DNA of 64,000 nt, taken from contig OY804582.1 in assembly GCA_963680875.1 (NCBI GenBank), forward strand, positions 55,942,646 to 56,006,645, written 5' to 3'. This DNA comes from Bathymodiolus brooksi. Taxonomy: Eukaryota > Mollusca > Bivalvia > Mytilida > Modiolidae. The position numbers and the translations under genes were made by a program. The stretch's first letter is position 1. Each line of letters starts with the position of its first letter. Below, piece by piece: positions 42,285 through 57,213 of the stretch. The notes under the pieces are model-generated. The model was given only the letters and a program-made list of their open reading frames with translations, ran no database searches and was not told the origin of the DNA.

Positions 42285-45200
42285 AAACACAACATCCGCC
42301 AAATAGTCATATTCCTGTTCTACAATATCAAATAATCCAAACACAACATCTGCCAAATAGTCGTATTCCTGTACTACAATATCAAATAACCAAAACACAA
42401 CATCCACCAAATAGTCATATTCCTGTACTACAATATCAAATAACCCAAACACAACATCTGCCAAATAGTCATATTCCTGTACTACAATGTCAAATAACCC
42501 AAACACAACATCCGCCAAATAGTCATATTCCTGTACTACAATATCAAATAACCCAAACACAACATCCGCCAAATAGTCATATTCCTGTACTACAATATCA
42601 ACTAACCAAAACACAACATCCACCAAATAGTCATATTCCTGTACTACAATATCAAATAACCCAAATACAACATCTGCCAAATTGTCATATTCCTGTACTA
42701 CAATATCAAATAACCCAAACACAACATCTGCCAAATAGTCATATTCCTGTACTAAAATATCAAATAATCAAAACACAACATCCACCAAATAGTCGTATTC
42801 CTTTACTACAATATCAAATAACCAAAACACAACATCCACCAAATAGTCGTATTCCTTTACTACAATATCAAATAACCCAAACACAACATCCGCCAAATAG
42901 TCATATTCCTGTACTACAATATCAAATAACCCAAACACAACATCTGCCAAATAGTCATATTCCTGTACTACAATATCAAATAACCCAAACACAACATCTG
43001 CCAAATAGTCATATTCCTGTACTACAATGTCAAATAACCCAAACACAACATCCGCCAAATAGTCATATTCCTGTACTACAATATCAAATAACCCAAACAC
43101 ATCATCTGCCAAATAGTCATATTCCTGTACTACAATGTCAAATAACCCAAACACAACATCCGCCAAATAGTCATATTCCTGTAATACAATATCAACTAAC
43201 CAAAACACAACATCCACCAAATAGTCATATTCCTGTACTACAATATCAAATAACCCAAATACAACATCTGCCAAATTGTCATATTCCTGTACTACAATAT
43301 CAAATAACCCAAACACAAAATCTGCCAAATAGTCATATTCCTGTACTAAAATATCAAATAACCCAAACACAACATCCACCAAATAGTTGTATTCCTTTAC
43401 TACAATATCAAATAACCAAAACACAACATCCACCAAATAGTCGTATTCCTTTACTACAATATCAAATAACCCAAACACAACATCTGCCAAATTGTCATAT
43501 TCCTGTACTACAATATCAAATAACCCAAACACAACATCTGCCAAATAGTCATATTCCTGTACTACAATATCAAATAACCCAAACACAACATCTGCCAAAT
43601 AGTCGTATTCCTTTACTACAATATCAAATAACCAAAACACAACATCCACCAAATAGTCGTATTCCTTTACTACAATATCAAATAACCCAAACACAACATC
43701 CGCCAAATAGTCATATTCCTGTACTACAATATTAAATAACCGAAACACAACATCCGCCAAATAGTCGTATTCCTGTACTACAATATCAAATAACCCAAAC
43801 ACAAAATTCGCCAAATAGTCATATTCCTGTACTACAATATCAAATAACCCAAACACAACATCTGCCAAATAGTCATATTCCTGTACTACAATATAAAATA
43901 ACCCAAAAACAACATCCACCAAATAGTCATATTCCTGTACTACAATATCAAATAACCCAAATACAACATTCGCCAAATAGTCGTATTCCTTTACTACAAT
44001 ATCAAATAACCCAAACACAACATCCGCCAAATAGTCATATTCCTGTACTACAATATCAAATAACCCAAACACAACATCCGCCAAATAGTCGTATTCCTTT
44101 ACTACAATAACAAATAACCGAAACACAACATCAGCCAAATAGTCATATTTCTTTACTACAATATCAAATAACCCAAACACAACATCCACCAAATAGTCGT
44201 ATTACTGTACTACAATATCAAATAACCCAAACACAACATCCGCCAAATAGTCATATTCCTGTACTACAATATCAAATAACCCAAACACAACTTCCACCAA
44301 ATAGTCGTATTCCTGTACTACAATATCAAATAACCCAAACACAACATCCACCAAATAGTCATATTCTTGTACTACAATATCAAATAACCAAAACACAACA
44401 TCCACCAAATAGTCATATTCCTGTACTACAATATCAAATAACCCAAACACAACATCCGTCAAATAGTCATATTCCTATACTACAATATCAAATAACCCAA
44501 ACACAACATCCGCCAAATAGTCATATTCCTATACTACAATATCAAATAACCGAAACACAACATCCGCCAAATAGTCATATTCCTGTACTACAATATCAAA
44601 TAACCGAAACACAATATCCGCCAAATAGTCGTATTCCTGTACTACAATATCAAATAACCGAAACACAACATCAGCCAAATAGTCGTATTCCAGGACTACA
44701 ATATCAAATAACCAAAACACAACATCCACCAAATAGTCATATTCATGTACTACAATATCAAATAACCCAAACACAACATCTGCCAAATAGTCATATTCCT
44801 GTACTACAATATCAAATAACCCAAACACAACATCCACCAAATAGTCATATTCCTGTACTACAATATCAAATAACCCAAACACAACATCCGCCAAATAGTC
44901 GTATTCCTTTACTACAATAACAAATAACCCAAACACAACATCAGCCAAATAGTCATATTCCTTTAATACAATATCAAATAACCAAAACACAACATCCACC
45001 AAATAGTCATATTCCTGTACTACAATATCAAATAACTGAAACACAACATCTGCCAAATAGTCATATTCCTGTACTACAATATCAAATAACCCAAACACAA
45101 CATCCACCAAATAGTCATATTCCTGTGCTACAATATCAAATAACCCAAACACAACATCCGCCAAATAGTCATATTCTGTACTACAATATCAAATAACCCA

Positions 45201-46246
45201 AACACAACATCCACCAAATAGTCATAATCCTGTAATACAATATCAAATAACCCAAACACAACATCAGCCAAATAGTCATATTCCTGTACTACAATATCAA
45301 ATAACCCAAACACAACATTCGCAAAATAGTCATATTCCTGTGCTACAATATCAAATAACCCAAACACAACATCCACCAAATAGTCATATTCTGTACTACA
45401 ATAACAAATAACCCAAACACAACATCCATCAAATAGTCATTTCTGTACTTCAATATCAACTAACCAAAAGACAACATCCACCAAATAGTCATATTCCTGT
45501 ACTACAATATCAAATAACCCAAACACAACATCCGCCAAATAGTCATATTCCTGTGCTACAATATCAAATAAACCAAACACAACATCCGCCAAATAGTCAT
45601 ATTCCTGTACTACAATATCAAATAACCCAAACACAACATCCGCCAAATAGTCATATTCCTTTACTATAATATCAAATAACCCAAACACAAAATCTGCCAA
45701 ATAGTCGTATTCCTGTACTACAATATCAAATAACCCAAAGCACAATATCCGCCAAATAGTCATATTCCTGTACTACAATATCAACTAACCAAAACACAAC
45801 ATCCACCAAATAGTCATATTCCAGTACTACAATATCAAATAACCCAAACACAACATCCACCAAATAGTCATATTCTGTACTACAATATCAACTAACCAAA
45901 ACACAACATCCACCAAATAGTCATATTCCAGTACTACAATATCAACTAACCAAAACACAACATCCACCAAATAGTCATATTCCTGTACTACAATATCAAA
46001 TAACCCAAACACAACATCCACCAAATAGTCATATTCCTGTGCTACAATATTAAATAACCCAAACACAACATCCGCCAAATAGTCCTATTCCTGTACTACA
46101 ATATCAAATAACCCAAACAAAACATCAGCCAAATAGTCGTATTCCTGTACTACAATATCAAATAACCCAAACACAACATCCGCCAAATAGTCATATTCCT
46201 ATACTATTATATCAAATAACCTAAGCACAACATCTGCCAAATAGTC
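42285..46246 (+). repeat. Higher-order unit F, copy 2 (partial)
   Basis: This is colinear with 36,727-40,633. The left join near 42,285 fuses a block related to 9,399-9,760 with a D-like block, a combination not seen elsewhere. Private changes include TACTAAAATATC near 42,754, AAATAGTTGTAT near 43,386 and CCTATACTATTAT near 46,200. The match to copy 1 ends where GTCATATTCCTGTGC replaces GTCGTATTCCTGTAC near 46,246. Confidence 0.86.
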
Positions 46247-46304
46247 ATATTCCTGTGCTACAATATTAAATAACCCAAACACAACATCCGCCAAATAGTC
46301 CTAT
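43933..46304 (+). repeat. Higher-order unit G, tandem copy 1 (2,372 bp)
   Basis: This is repeated directly at 46,305-48,617 with a constant offset of 2,372 bp (44 monomers with a net loss of 4 bases). The two copies share the CCTATACTATTAT change (46,200 and 48,572), which I do not see in related copies elsewhere, where the reading is CCTTTACTATTAT. A private difference is AATAACTGAAAC near 45,035 against AATAACTCAAAC near 47,407. Confidence 0.9.
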
Positions 46305-48617
46305 TCCTGTACTACAATATCAAATAACCCAAATACAACATTCGCCAAATAGTCGTATTCCTTTACTACAATATCAAATAACCCAAACACAACATCCGCC
46401 AAATAGTCATATTCCTGTACTACAATATCAAATAAACCAAACACAACATCCGCCAAATAGTCGTATTCCTTTACTACAATAACAAATAACCGAAACACAA
46501 CATCAGCCAAATAGTCATATTTCTTTACTACAATATCAAATAACCCAAACACAACATCCACCAAATAGTCGTATTACTGTACTACAATATCAAATAACCC
46601 AAACACAACATCCGCCAAATAGTCATATTCCTGTACTACAATATCAAATAACCCAAACACAACTTCCACCAAATAGTCGTATTCCTGTACTACAATATCA
46701 AATAACCCAAACACAACATCCACCAAATAGTCATATTCTTGTACTACAATATCAAATAACCAAAACACAACATCCACCAAATAGTCATATTCCTGTACTA
46801 CAATATCAAATAACCCAAACACAACATCCGTCAAATAGTCATATTCCTATACTACAATATCAAATAACCCAAACACAACATCCGCCAAATAGTCATATTC
46901 CTATACTACAATATCAAATAACCGAAACACAACATCCGCCAAATAGTCATATTCCTGTACTACAATATCAAATAACCGAAACACAATATCCGCCAAATAG
47001 TCGTATTCCTGTACTACAATATCAAATAACCGAAACACAACATCAGCCAAATAGTCGTATTCCAGGACTACGATATCAAATAACCAAAACACAACATCCA
47101 CCAAATAGTCATATTCATGTACTACAATATCAAATAACCCAAACACAACATCTGCCAAATAGTCATATTCCTGTACTACAATATCAAATAACCCAAACAC
47201 AACATCCACCAAATAGTCATATTCCTGTACTACAATATCAAATAACCCAAACACAACATCCGCCAAATAGTCGTATTCCTTTACTACAATAACAAATAAC
47301 CCAAACACAACATCAGCCAAATAGTCATATTCCTTTAATACAATATCAAATAACCAAAACACAACATCCACCAAATAGTCATATTCCTGTACTACAATAT
47401 CAAATAACTCAAACACAACATCTGCCAAATAGTCATATTCCTGTACTACAATATCAAATAACCCAAACACAACATCCACCAAATAGTCATATTCCTGTGC
47501 TACAATATCAAATAACCCAAACACAACATCCGCCAAATAGTCATATTCTGTACTACAATATCAAATAACCCAAACACAACATCCACCAAATAGTCATAAT
47601 CCTGTAATACAATATCAAATAACCCAAACACAACATCAGCCAAATAGTCATATTCCTGTACTACAATATCAAATAACCCAAACACAACATTCGCAAAATA
47701 GTCATATTCCTGTGCTACAATATCAAATAACCCAAACACAACATCCACCAAATAGTCATATTCTGTACTACAATAACAAATAACCCAAACACAACATCCA
47801 TCAAATAGTCATTTCTGTACTTCAATATCAACTAACCAAAAGACAACATCCACCAAATAGTCATATTCCTGTACTACAATATCAAATAACCCAAACACAA
47901 CATCCGCCAAATAGTCATATTCCTGTGCTACAATATCAAATAAACCAAACACAACATCCGCCAAATAGTCATATTCCTGTACTACAATATCAAATAACCC
48001 AAACACAACATCCGCCAAATAGTCATATTCCTTTACTATAATATCAAATAACCCAAACACAAAATCTGCCAAATAGTCGTATTCCTGTACTACAATATCA
48101 AATAACCCAAAGCACAATATCCGCCAAATAGTCATATTCCTGTACTACAATATCAACTAACCAAAACACAACATCCACCAAATAGTCATATTCCAGTACT
48201 ACAATATCAAATAACCCAAACACAACATCCACCAAATAGTCATATTCTGTACTACAATATCAACTAACCAAAACACAACATCCACCAAATAGTCATATTC
48301 CAGTACTACAATATCAACTAACCAAAACACAACATCCACCAAATAGTCATATTCCTGTACTACAATATCAAATAACCCAAACACAACATCCACCAAATAG
48401 TCATATTCCTGTGCTACAATATTAAATAACCCAAACACAACATCCGCCAAATAGTCCTATTCCTGTACTACAATATCAAATAACCCAAACAAAACATCAG
48501 CCAAATAGTCGTATTCCTGTACTACAATATCAAATAACCCAAACACAACATCCGCCAAATAGTCATATTCCTATACTATTATATCAAATAACCTAAGCAC
48601 AACATCTGCCAAATAGT
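46305..48617 (+). repeat. Higher-order unit G, tandem copy 2
   Basis: This is colinear with 43,933-46,245. Private changes are CTACGATATC near 47,071 and AATAAACC near 46,435. It ends at about 48,617, where GTCGTATTCC is found instead of GTCATATTCCTGTGC, and from there the order follows that near 40,620-40,886. Confidence 0.89.
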
Positions 48618-51600
48618 CGTATTCCTGTACTACAATATCAAATAACCCAAAGCACAACATCCGCCAAATAGTCATATTCCTGTACTACAATATCAAATAA
48701 CCCAAACACAACATCTGCCAAATAGTCATATTCCTGTACTACAATATCAAATAACCCAAACACAACATCCGCCAAATAGTCATATTCCTGTACTACAATA
48801 TCAAATAACCCAAACACAACATCCGCCAAATAGTCATATTCCTGTACTACAATATCAAATAACCCAAACACAACATCTGCCTAATAGTCATATTCCTGTA
48901 CTACAATATCAAATAACCCAAACACAACATCCACCAAATAGTCATATTCCTGTACTACAATATCAAATAACCCAAACACAACATCCGCCAAATAGTCGTA
49001 TTCCTTTACTACAATATCAAATAACAAAAACACAACATCCACCAAATAGTCATATTCATGTACTACAATATCAAATAACCCAAACACAACATCTGCCAAA
49101 TAGTCGTATTCCTGTACTACAATATCAAATAACCCAAAGCACAACATCCGCCAAATAGTCATATTCCTGTACTACAATATCAAATAACCCAAACACAACA
49201 TCTGCCAACTAGTCGTATTCCTGTACTACAATATCAAATAACCAAAACACAACATCCACCAAATAGTCATATTCCTGTACTACAATATCAAATAACCCAA
49301 ACACAACATCTGCCAAATAGTCATATTCCTGTACTACAATGTCAAATAACCCAAACACAACATCCGCCAAATAGTCATATTCCTGTACTACAATATCAAA
49401 TAACCCAAACACAACAACCGCCAAATAGTCATATTCCTGTACTACAATATCAACTAACCAAAACACAACATCCACCAAATATTCATATTCCTGTACTACA
49501 ATATCAAATAACCCAAACACAACATCTGCCAAATAGTCATATTCCTGTACTACAATATCAAATAACCCAAACACAACATCCACCAAATAGTCGTATTCCT
49601 TTACCACAATATCAAATAACCAAAACACAACATCCACCAAATAGTCGTATTCCTTTACTACAATATCAAATAACCCAAACACAACATCTGCCAAATAGTC
49701 ATATTCCTGTACTACAATATCAAATAACCCAAACACAACATCCGCCAAATAGTCATATTCCTGTGCTACAATATCAAATAACCCAAACACAACATCCGCC
49801 AAATAGTAATATTCTGTACTACAATATCAAATAACCCAAACACAACATCCACCAAATAGTCATATTCCTGTACTACAATATCAAATAACCCAAACACAAC
49901 ATCAGCCAAATAGTCATATTCCTGTACTACAATATCAAATAACCCAAACACAACATTCGCCTAATAGTCATGTTCCTGTGCTACAATATCAAATAACCCA
50001 AACACAACATCCGCCAAATAGTCATATTCTGTACTACAATAACAAATAACCCAAACACAACATCCACCAAATAGTCATATTCTGCACTACAATATCAACT
50101 AACCAAAAGACAACATCCACCAAATAGTCATATTCCTGTACTACAATATCAAATAACCCAAACACATCATCCGCCAAATAGTCATATTCCTGTACTACAA
50201 TATCAAATTACCCAAACAAAACATCCGCCAAATAGTCGTATTCCTGTACTACAATATCAAATAACCCAAACATAACATCCGCCAAATAGTCATATTCCTT
50301 TACTATAATATCAAATAACCCAAACACAACATCTGCCAAATAGTCGTATTCCTGTACTACAATATCAAATAACCCAAAGCACAACATCCGCCAAATAGTC
50401 ATATTCCTGTACTACAATATCAACTAACCAAAACACAACATCCACCAAATAGTCATATTCCTGTGCTACAATATCAAATAACCCAAACACAACATCGCCA
50501 AATAGTCATATTCTGTACTACAATATCAACTAACCAAAACACAACATCCACCAAATAGTCATATTCCTGTACTACAATATCAAATAACCCAAACACAACA
50601 TCCACCAAATAGTCATATTCCTGTGCTACAATATCAAATAACCCAAACACAACATCCGCCAAATAGTCCTATTCCTGTACTACAATATCAAATAACCCAA
50701 ACACAACATCCGCCAAATAGTCGTATTCCTGTACTACAATATCAAATAACCCAAACACAACATCCGCCAAATAGTCATATTCCTTTACTATAATATCAAA
50801 TAACCCAAACACAACATCTGCCAAATAGTCGTATTCCTGTACTACAATATCAAATAACCCAAAGCACAACATCCGCCAAATAGTCATATTCCTGTTCTAC
50901 AATATCAAATAATCCAAACACAACATCTGCCAAATAGTCGTATTCCTGTACTACAATATCAAATAACCAAAACACAACATCCACCAAATAGTCATATTCC
51001 TGTACTACAATATCAAATAACCCAAACACAACATCTGCCAAATAGTCATATTCCTGTACTACAATGTCAAATAACCCAAACACAACATCCGCCAAATAGT
51101 CATATTCCTGTACTACAATATCAAATAACCCAAACACAACATCCGCCAAATAGTCATATTCCTGTACTACAATATCAACTAACCAAAACACAACATCCAC
51201 CAAATTTGTCATATTCCTGTACTACAATATCAAATAACCCAAATACAACATCTGCCAAATTGTCATATTCCAGTACTACAATATCAAATAACCCAAACAC
51301 AACATCTGCCAAATAGTCATATTCCTGTACTACAATATCAAATAATCAAAACACAACATCCACCAAATAGTCGTATTCCTTTACTACAATATCAAATAAC
51401 CAAAACACAACATCCACCAAATAGTCGTATTCCTTTACTACAATATCAAATAACCCAAACACAACATCCGCCAAATAGTCATATTCCTGTACTACAATAT
51501 CAAATAACCCAAACACAACATCTGCCAAATAGTCATATTCCTGTACTGCAATATCAAATAACCCAAACACAACATCTGCCAAATAGTCATATTCCTGTAC

Positions 51601-52732
51601 TACAATGTCAAATAACCCAAACACAACATCCGCCAAATAGTCATATTCCTGTACTACAATATCAAATAACCCAAACACATCATCTGCCAAATAGTCATAT
51701 TCCTGTACTACAATGTCAAATAACCCAAACACAACATCCGCCAAATAGTCATATTCCTGTAATACAATATCAACTAACCCAAATACAACATCTGCCAAAT
51801 TGTCATATTCCTGTACTACAATATCAAATAACCCAAACACAAAATCTGCCAAATAGTCATATTCCTGTACTAAAATATCAAATAACCCAAACACAACATC
51901 CACCAAATAGTCGTATTCCTTTACTACAATATCAAATAACCAAAACACAACATCCACCAAATAGTCGTATTCCTTTACTACAATATCAAATAACCCAAAC
52001 ACAACATCTGCCAAATTGTCATATTCCTGTACTACAATATCAAATAACCCAAACACAACATCTGCCAAATAGTCATATTCCTGTACTACAATATCAAATA
52101 ACCCAAACACAACATCCACCAAATAGTCATATTCCTGTACTACAATATCAAATAACCCAAACACAACATCCGCCAAATAGTCGTATTCCTTTACTACAAT
52201 AACAAATAACCCAAACACAACATCAGCCAACTAGTCGTATTCCTGTACTACAATATCAAATAACCCAAACACAACATCCGCCAAATAGTCATATTCCTGT
52301 ACTACAATATCAAATAACCCAAACACAACATCCGCCAAATAGTCATATTCCTGTACTACAATATCAAATAACCCAAACACAACATCTGCCTAATAGTCAT
52401 ATTCCTGTACTACAATATCAAATAACCCAAACACAACATCCACCAAATAGTCATATTCCTGTACTACAATATCAAATAACCCAAACACAACATCCGCCAA
52501 ATAGTCGTATTCCTTTACTACAATATCAAATAACAAAAACACAACATCCACCAAATAGTCATATTCATGTACTACAATATCAAATAACCCAAACACAACA
52601 TCTGCCAACTAGTCGTATTCCTGTACTACAATATCAAATAACCCAAACACAACATCCGCCAAATAGTCATATTCCTGTACTACAATATCAAATAACCCAA
52701 ACACAACATCCGCCAAATAGTCATATTCCTGT
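48618..52732 (+). repeat. Mosaic of older modules, including a repeat shared with 53.8-55.7 kb
   Basis: No single tandem unit explains this stretch. About 48,850-50,752 recurs at 53,763-55,719, with an offset of 4,913 bp left of about 49,505 and 4,967 bp after it; the left copy lacks one monomer (the AAATACAAC/TATTTCTGTATTAC one). About 50,850-51,340 is a D-like block containing an odd 55-bp monomer with CACCAAATTTGTC near 51,205. About 51,346-52,080 resembles the right half of the 474-codon block but has lost one monomer near 51,775. From 52,090 on it resembles 6,360-7,080. No non-satellite sequence is present. Confidence 0.8.
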
Positions 52733-53758
52733 ACTACAATATCAAATAACCCAAACACAACATCTGCCTAATAGTCATATTCCTGTACTACAATATCAAA
52801 TAACCCAAACACAACATCCACCAAATAGTCATATTCCTGTACTACAATATCAAATAACCCAAACACAACATCCGCCAAATAGTCGTATTCCTTTACTACA
52901 ATATCAAATAACAAAAACACAACATCCACCAAATAGTCATATTCATGTACTACAATATCAAATAACCCAAACACAACATCTGCCAAATAGTCGTATTCCT
53001 GTACTACAATATCAAATAACCCAAAGCACAACATCCGCCAAATAGTCATATTCCTGTACTACAATATCAAATAACCCAAACACAACATCTGCCAACTAGT
53101 CGTATTCCTGTACTACAATATCAAATAACCAAAACACAACATCCACCAAATAGTCATATTCCTGTACTACAATATCAAATAACCCAAACACAACATCTGC
53201 CAAATAGTCATATTCCTGTACTACAATGTCAAATAACCCAAACACAACATCCGCCAAATAGTCATATTCCTGTACTACAATATCAAATAACCCAAACACA
53301 ACAACCGCCAAATAGTCATATTCCTGTACTACAATATCAACTAACCAAAACACAACATCCACCAAATATTCATATTCCTGTACTACAATATCAAATAACC
53401 CAAATACAACATCTGCCAAATTGTCATATTTCTGTATTACAATATCAAATAACCCAAACACAACATCTGCCAAATAGTCATATTCCTGTACTACAATATC
53501 AAATAACCCAAACACAACATCCACCAAATAGTCGTATTCCTTTACCACAATATCAAATAACCAAAACACAACATCCACCAAATAGTCGTATTCCTTTACT
53601 ACAATATCAAATAACCCAAACACAACATCTGCTAAATAGTCATATTCCTGTACTACAATATCAAATAACCCAAACACAACATCCGCCAAATAGTCATATT
53701 CCTGTGCTACAATATCAAATAACCCAAACACAACATCCGCCAAATAGTAATATTCTGT
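52733..53758 (+). repeat. 1,026-bp tandem duplication, copy 1 (19 monomers)
   Basis: This is repeated immediately at 53,759-54,784 with a period of 1,026 bp, exactly 19 times 54 in total length. Both copies contain the rare ATCTGCTAAATAG variant (near 53,627 and 54,653), which other copies of this module lack. I found no difference between the two copies by eye, so this is a candidate for the most recent amplification in the window. Confidence 0.88.
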
Positions 53759-54784
53759 ACTACAATATCAAATAACCCAAACACAACATCTGCCTAATAG
53801 TCATATTCCTGTACTACAATATCAAATAACCCAAACACAACATCCACCAAATAGTCATATTCCTGTACTACAATATCAAATAACCCAAACACAACATCCG
53901 CCAAATAGTCGTATTCCTTTACTACAATATCAAATAACAAAAACACAACATCCACCAAATAGTCATATTCATGTACTACAATATCAAATAACCCAAACAC
54001 AACATCTGCCAAATAGTCGTATTCCTGTACTACAATATCAAATAACCCAAAGCACAACATCCGCCAAATAGTCATATTCCTGTACTACAATATCAAATAA
54101 CCCAAACACAACATCTGCCAACTAGTCGTATTCCTGTACTACAATATCAAATAACCAAAACACAACATCCACCAAATAGTCATATTCCTGTACTACAATA
54201 TCAAATAACCCAAACACAACATCTGCCAAATAGTCATATTCCTGTACTACAATGTCAAATAACCCAAACACAACATCCGCCAAATAGTCATATTCCTGTA
54301 CTACAATATCAAATAACCCAAACACAACAACCGCCAAATAGTCATATTCCTGTACTACAATATCAACTAACCAAAACACAACATCCACCAAATATTCATA
54401 TTCCTGTACTACAATATCAAATAACCCAAATACAACATCTGCCAAATTGTCATATTTCTGTATTACAATATCAAATAACCCAAACACAACATCTGCCAAA
54501 TAGTCATATTCCTGTACTACAATATCAAATAACCCAAACACAACATCCACCAAATAGTCGTATTCCTTTACCACAATATCAAATAACCAAAACACAACAT
54601 CCACCAAATAGTCGTATTCCTTTACTACAATATCAAATAACCCAAACACAACATCTGCTAAATAGTCATATTCCTGTACTACAATATCAAATAACCCAAA
54701 CACAACATCCGCCAAATAGTCATATTCCTGTGCTACAATATCAAATAACCCAAACACAACATCCGCCAAATAGTAATATTCTGT
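53759..54784 (+). repeat. 1,026-bp tandem duplication, copy 2
   Basis: This is the second copy of 52,733-53,758. To its right the array continues with the AGTAATATTCTG monomer followed by a CCACC monomer, as at the corresponding place near 49,805-49,860, whereas copy 1 is followed by the ATCTGCCTAATAG monomer that begins copy 2. Confidence 0.88.
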
Positions 54785-57213
54785 ACTACAATATCAAATA
54801 ACCCAAACACAACATCCACCAAATAGTCATATTCCTGTACTACAATATCAAATAACCCAAACACAACATCAGCCAAATAGTCATATTCCTGTACTACAAT
54901 ATCAAATAACCCAAACACAACATTCGCCTAATAGTCATATTCCTGTGCTACAATATCAAATAACCCAAACACAACATCCGCCAAATAGTCATATTCTGTA
55001 CTACAATAACAAATAACCCAAACACAACATCCACCAAATAGTCATATTCTGCACTACAATATCAACTAACCAAAAGACAACATCCACCAAATAGTCATAT
55101 TCCTGTACTACAATATCAAATAACCCAAACACATCATCCGCCAAATAGTCATATTCCTGTACTACAATATCAAATTACCCAAACAAAACATCCGCCAAAT
55201 AGTCGTATTCCTGTACTACAATATCAAATAACCCAAACACAACATCCGCCAAATAGTCATATTCCTTTACTATAATATCAAATAACCCAAACACAACATC
55301 TGCCAAATAGTCGTATTCCTGTACTACAATATCAAATAACCCAAAGCACAACATCCGCCAAATAGTCATATTCCTGTACTACAATATCAACTAACCAAAA
55401 CACAACATCCACCAAATAGTCATATTCCAGTGCTACAATATCAAATAACCCAAACACAACATCGCCAAATAGTCATATTCTGTACTACAATATCATCTAA
55501 CCAAAACACAACATCCACCAAATAGTCATATTCCTGTACTACAATATCAAATAACCCAAACACAACATCCACCAAATAGTCATATTCCTGTGCTACAATA
55601 TCAAATAACCCAAACACAACATCCGCCAAATAGTCCTATTCCTGTACTACAATATCAAATAACCCAAACACAACATCCGCCAAATAGTCGTATTCCTGTA
55701 CTACAATATCAAATAACCCAAAGCACAACATCCGCCAAATAGTCATATTCCTGTTCTACAATATCAAATAATCCAAACACAACATCTGCCAAATAGTCAT
55801 ATTCCTGTACTACAATATCAAATAACCCAAACACAACATCTGCCAAATAGTCATATTCCTGTACTACAATGTCAAATAACCCAAACACAACATCCGCCAA
55901 ATAGTCATATTCCTGTACTACAATATCAAATAACCCAAACACAACATCCGCCAAATAGTCATATTCCTGTACTACAATATCAACTAACCAAAACACAACA
56001 TCCACCAAATAGTCATATTCCTGTACTACAATATCAAATAACCCAAATACAACATCTGCCAAATTGTCATATTCCTGTACTACAATATCAAATAACCCAA
56101 ACACAACATCTGCCAAATAGTCATATTCCTGTACTACAATATCAAATAATCAAAACACAACATCCACCAAATAGTCGTATTCCTTTACTACAATATCAAA
56201 TAACCAAAACACAACATCCACCAAATAGTCGTATTCCTTTACTACAATACCAAATAACCCAAACACAACATCCGCCAAATAGTCATATTCCTGTACTACA
56301 ATATCAAATAACCCAAACACAACATCTGCCAAATAGTCATATTCCTGTACTACAATATCAAATAACCCAAACACAACATCTGCCAAATAGTCATATTCCT
56401 GTACTAAAATATCAAATAACCCAAACACAACATCCACCAAATAGTCGTATTCCTTTACTACAATATCAAATAACCAAAACAAAACATCCACCAAATAGTC
56501 GTATTCCTTTACTACAATATCAAATAACCCAAACACAACATCTGCCAAATTGTCATATTCCTGTACTACAATATCAAATAACCCAAACACAACATCTGCC
56601 AAATAGTCATATTCCTGTACTACAATATCAAATAACCCAAACACAACATCTGCCAAATAGTCGTATTCCTTTACTACAATATCAAATAACCAAAACACAA
56701 CATCCACCAAATAGTCGTATTCCTTTACTACAATATCAAATAACCCAAACACAACATCCGCCAAATAGTCATATTCCTGTACTACAATATTAAATAACCG
56801 AAACACAACATCCGCCAAATAGTCGTATTCCTGTACTACAATATCAAATAACCCAAACACAAAATTCGCCAAATAGTCATATTCCTGTACTACAATATCA
56901 AATAACCCAAACACAACATCTGCCAAATAGTCATATTCCTGTACTACAATATAAAATAACCCAAAAACAACATCCACCAAATAGTCATATTCCTGTACTA
57001 CAATATCAAATAACCCAAATACAACATTCGCCAAATAGTCGTATTCCTTTACTACAATATCAAATAACCCAAACACAACATCCGCCAAATAGTCATATTC
57101 CTGTACTACAATATCAAATAACCCAAACACAACATCCGCCAAATAGTCGTATTCCTTTACTACAATAACAAATAACCGAAACACAACATCAGCCAAATAG
57201 TCATATTTCTTTA
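54785..57213 (+). repeat. Satellite segment: D-like block and shortened long block
   Basis: About 54,785-55,719 continues the repeat shared with 49,800-50,752. About 55,709-56,116 is a D-like block that lacks one monomer relative to 27,381-27,842. About 56,150-57,250 is a shortened copy of the long phase-continuous block (366 codons open on the minus strand instead of 474, i.e. 6 monomers fewer). Private variants include CAATACCAAATAA near 56,248 and AACAAAACATCCACC near 56,480. Nothing but satellite is present. Confidence 0.83.
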
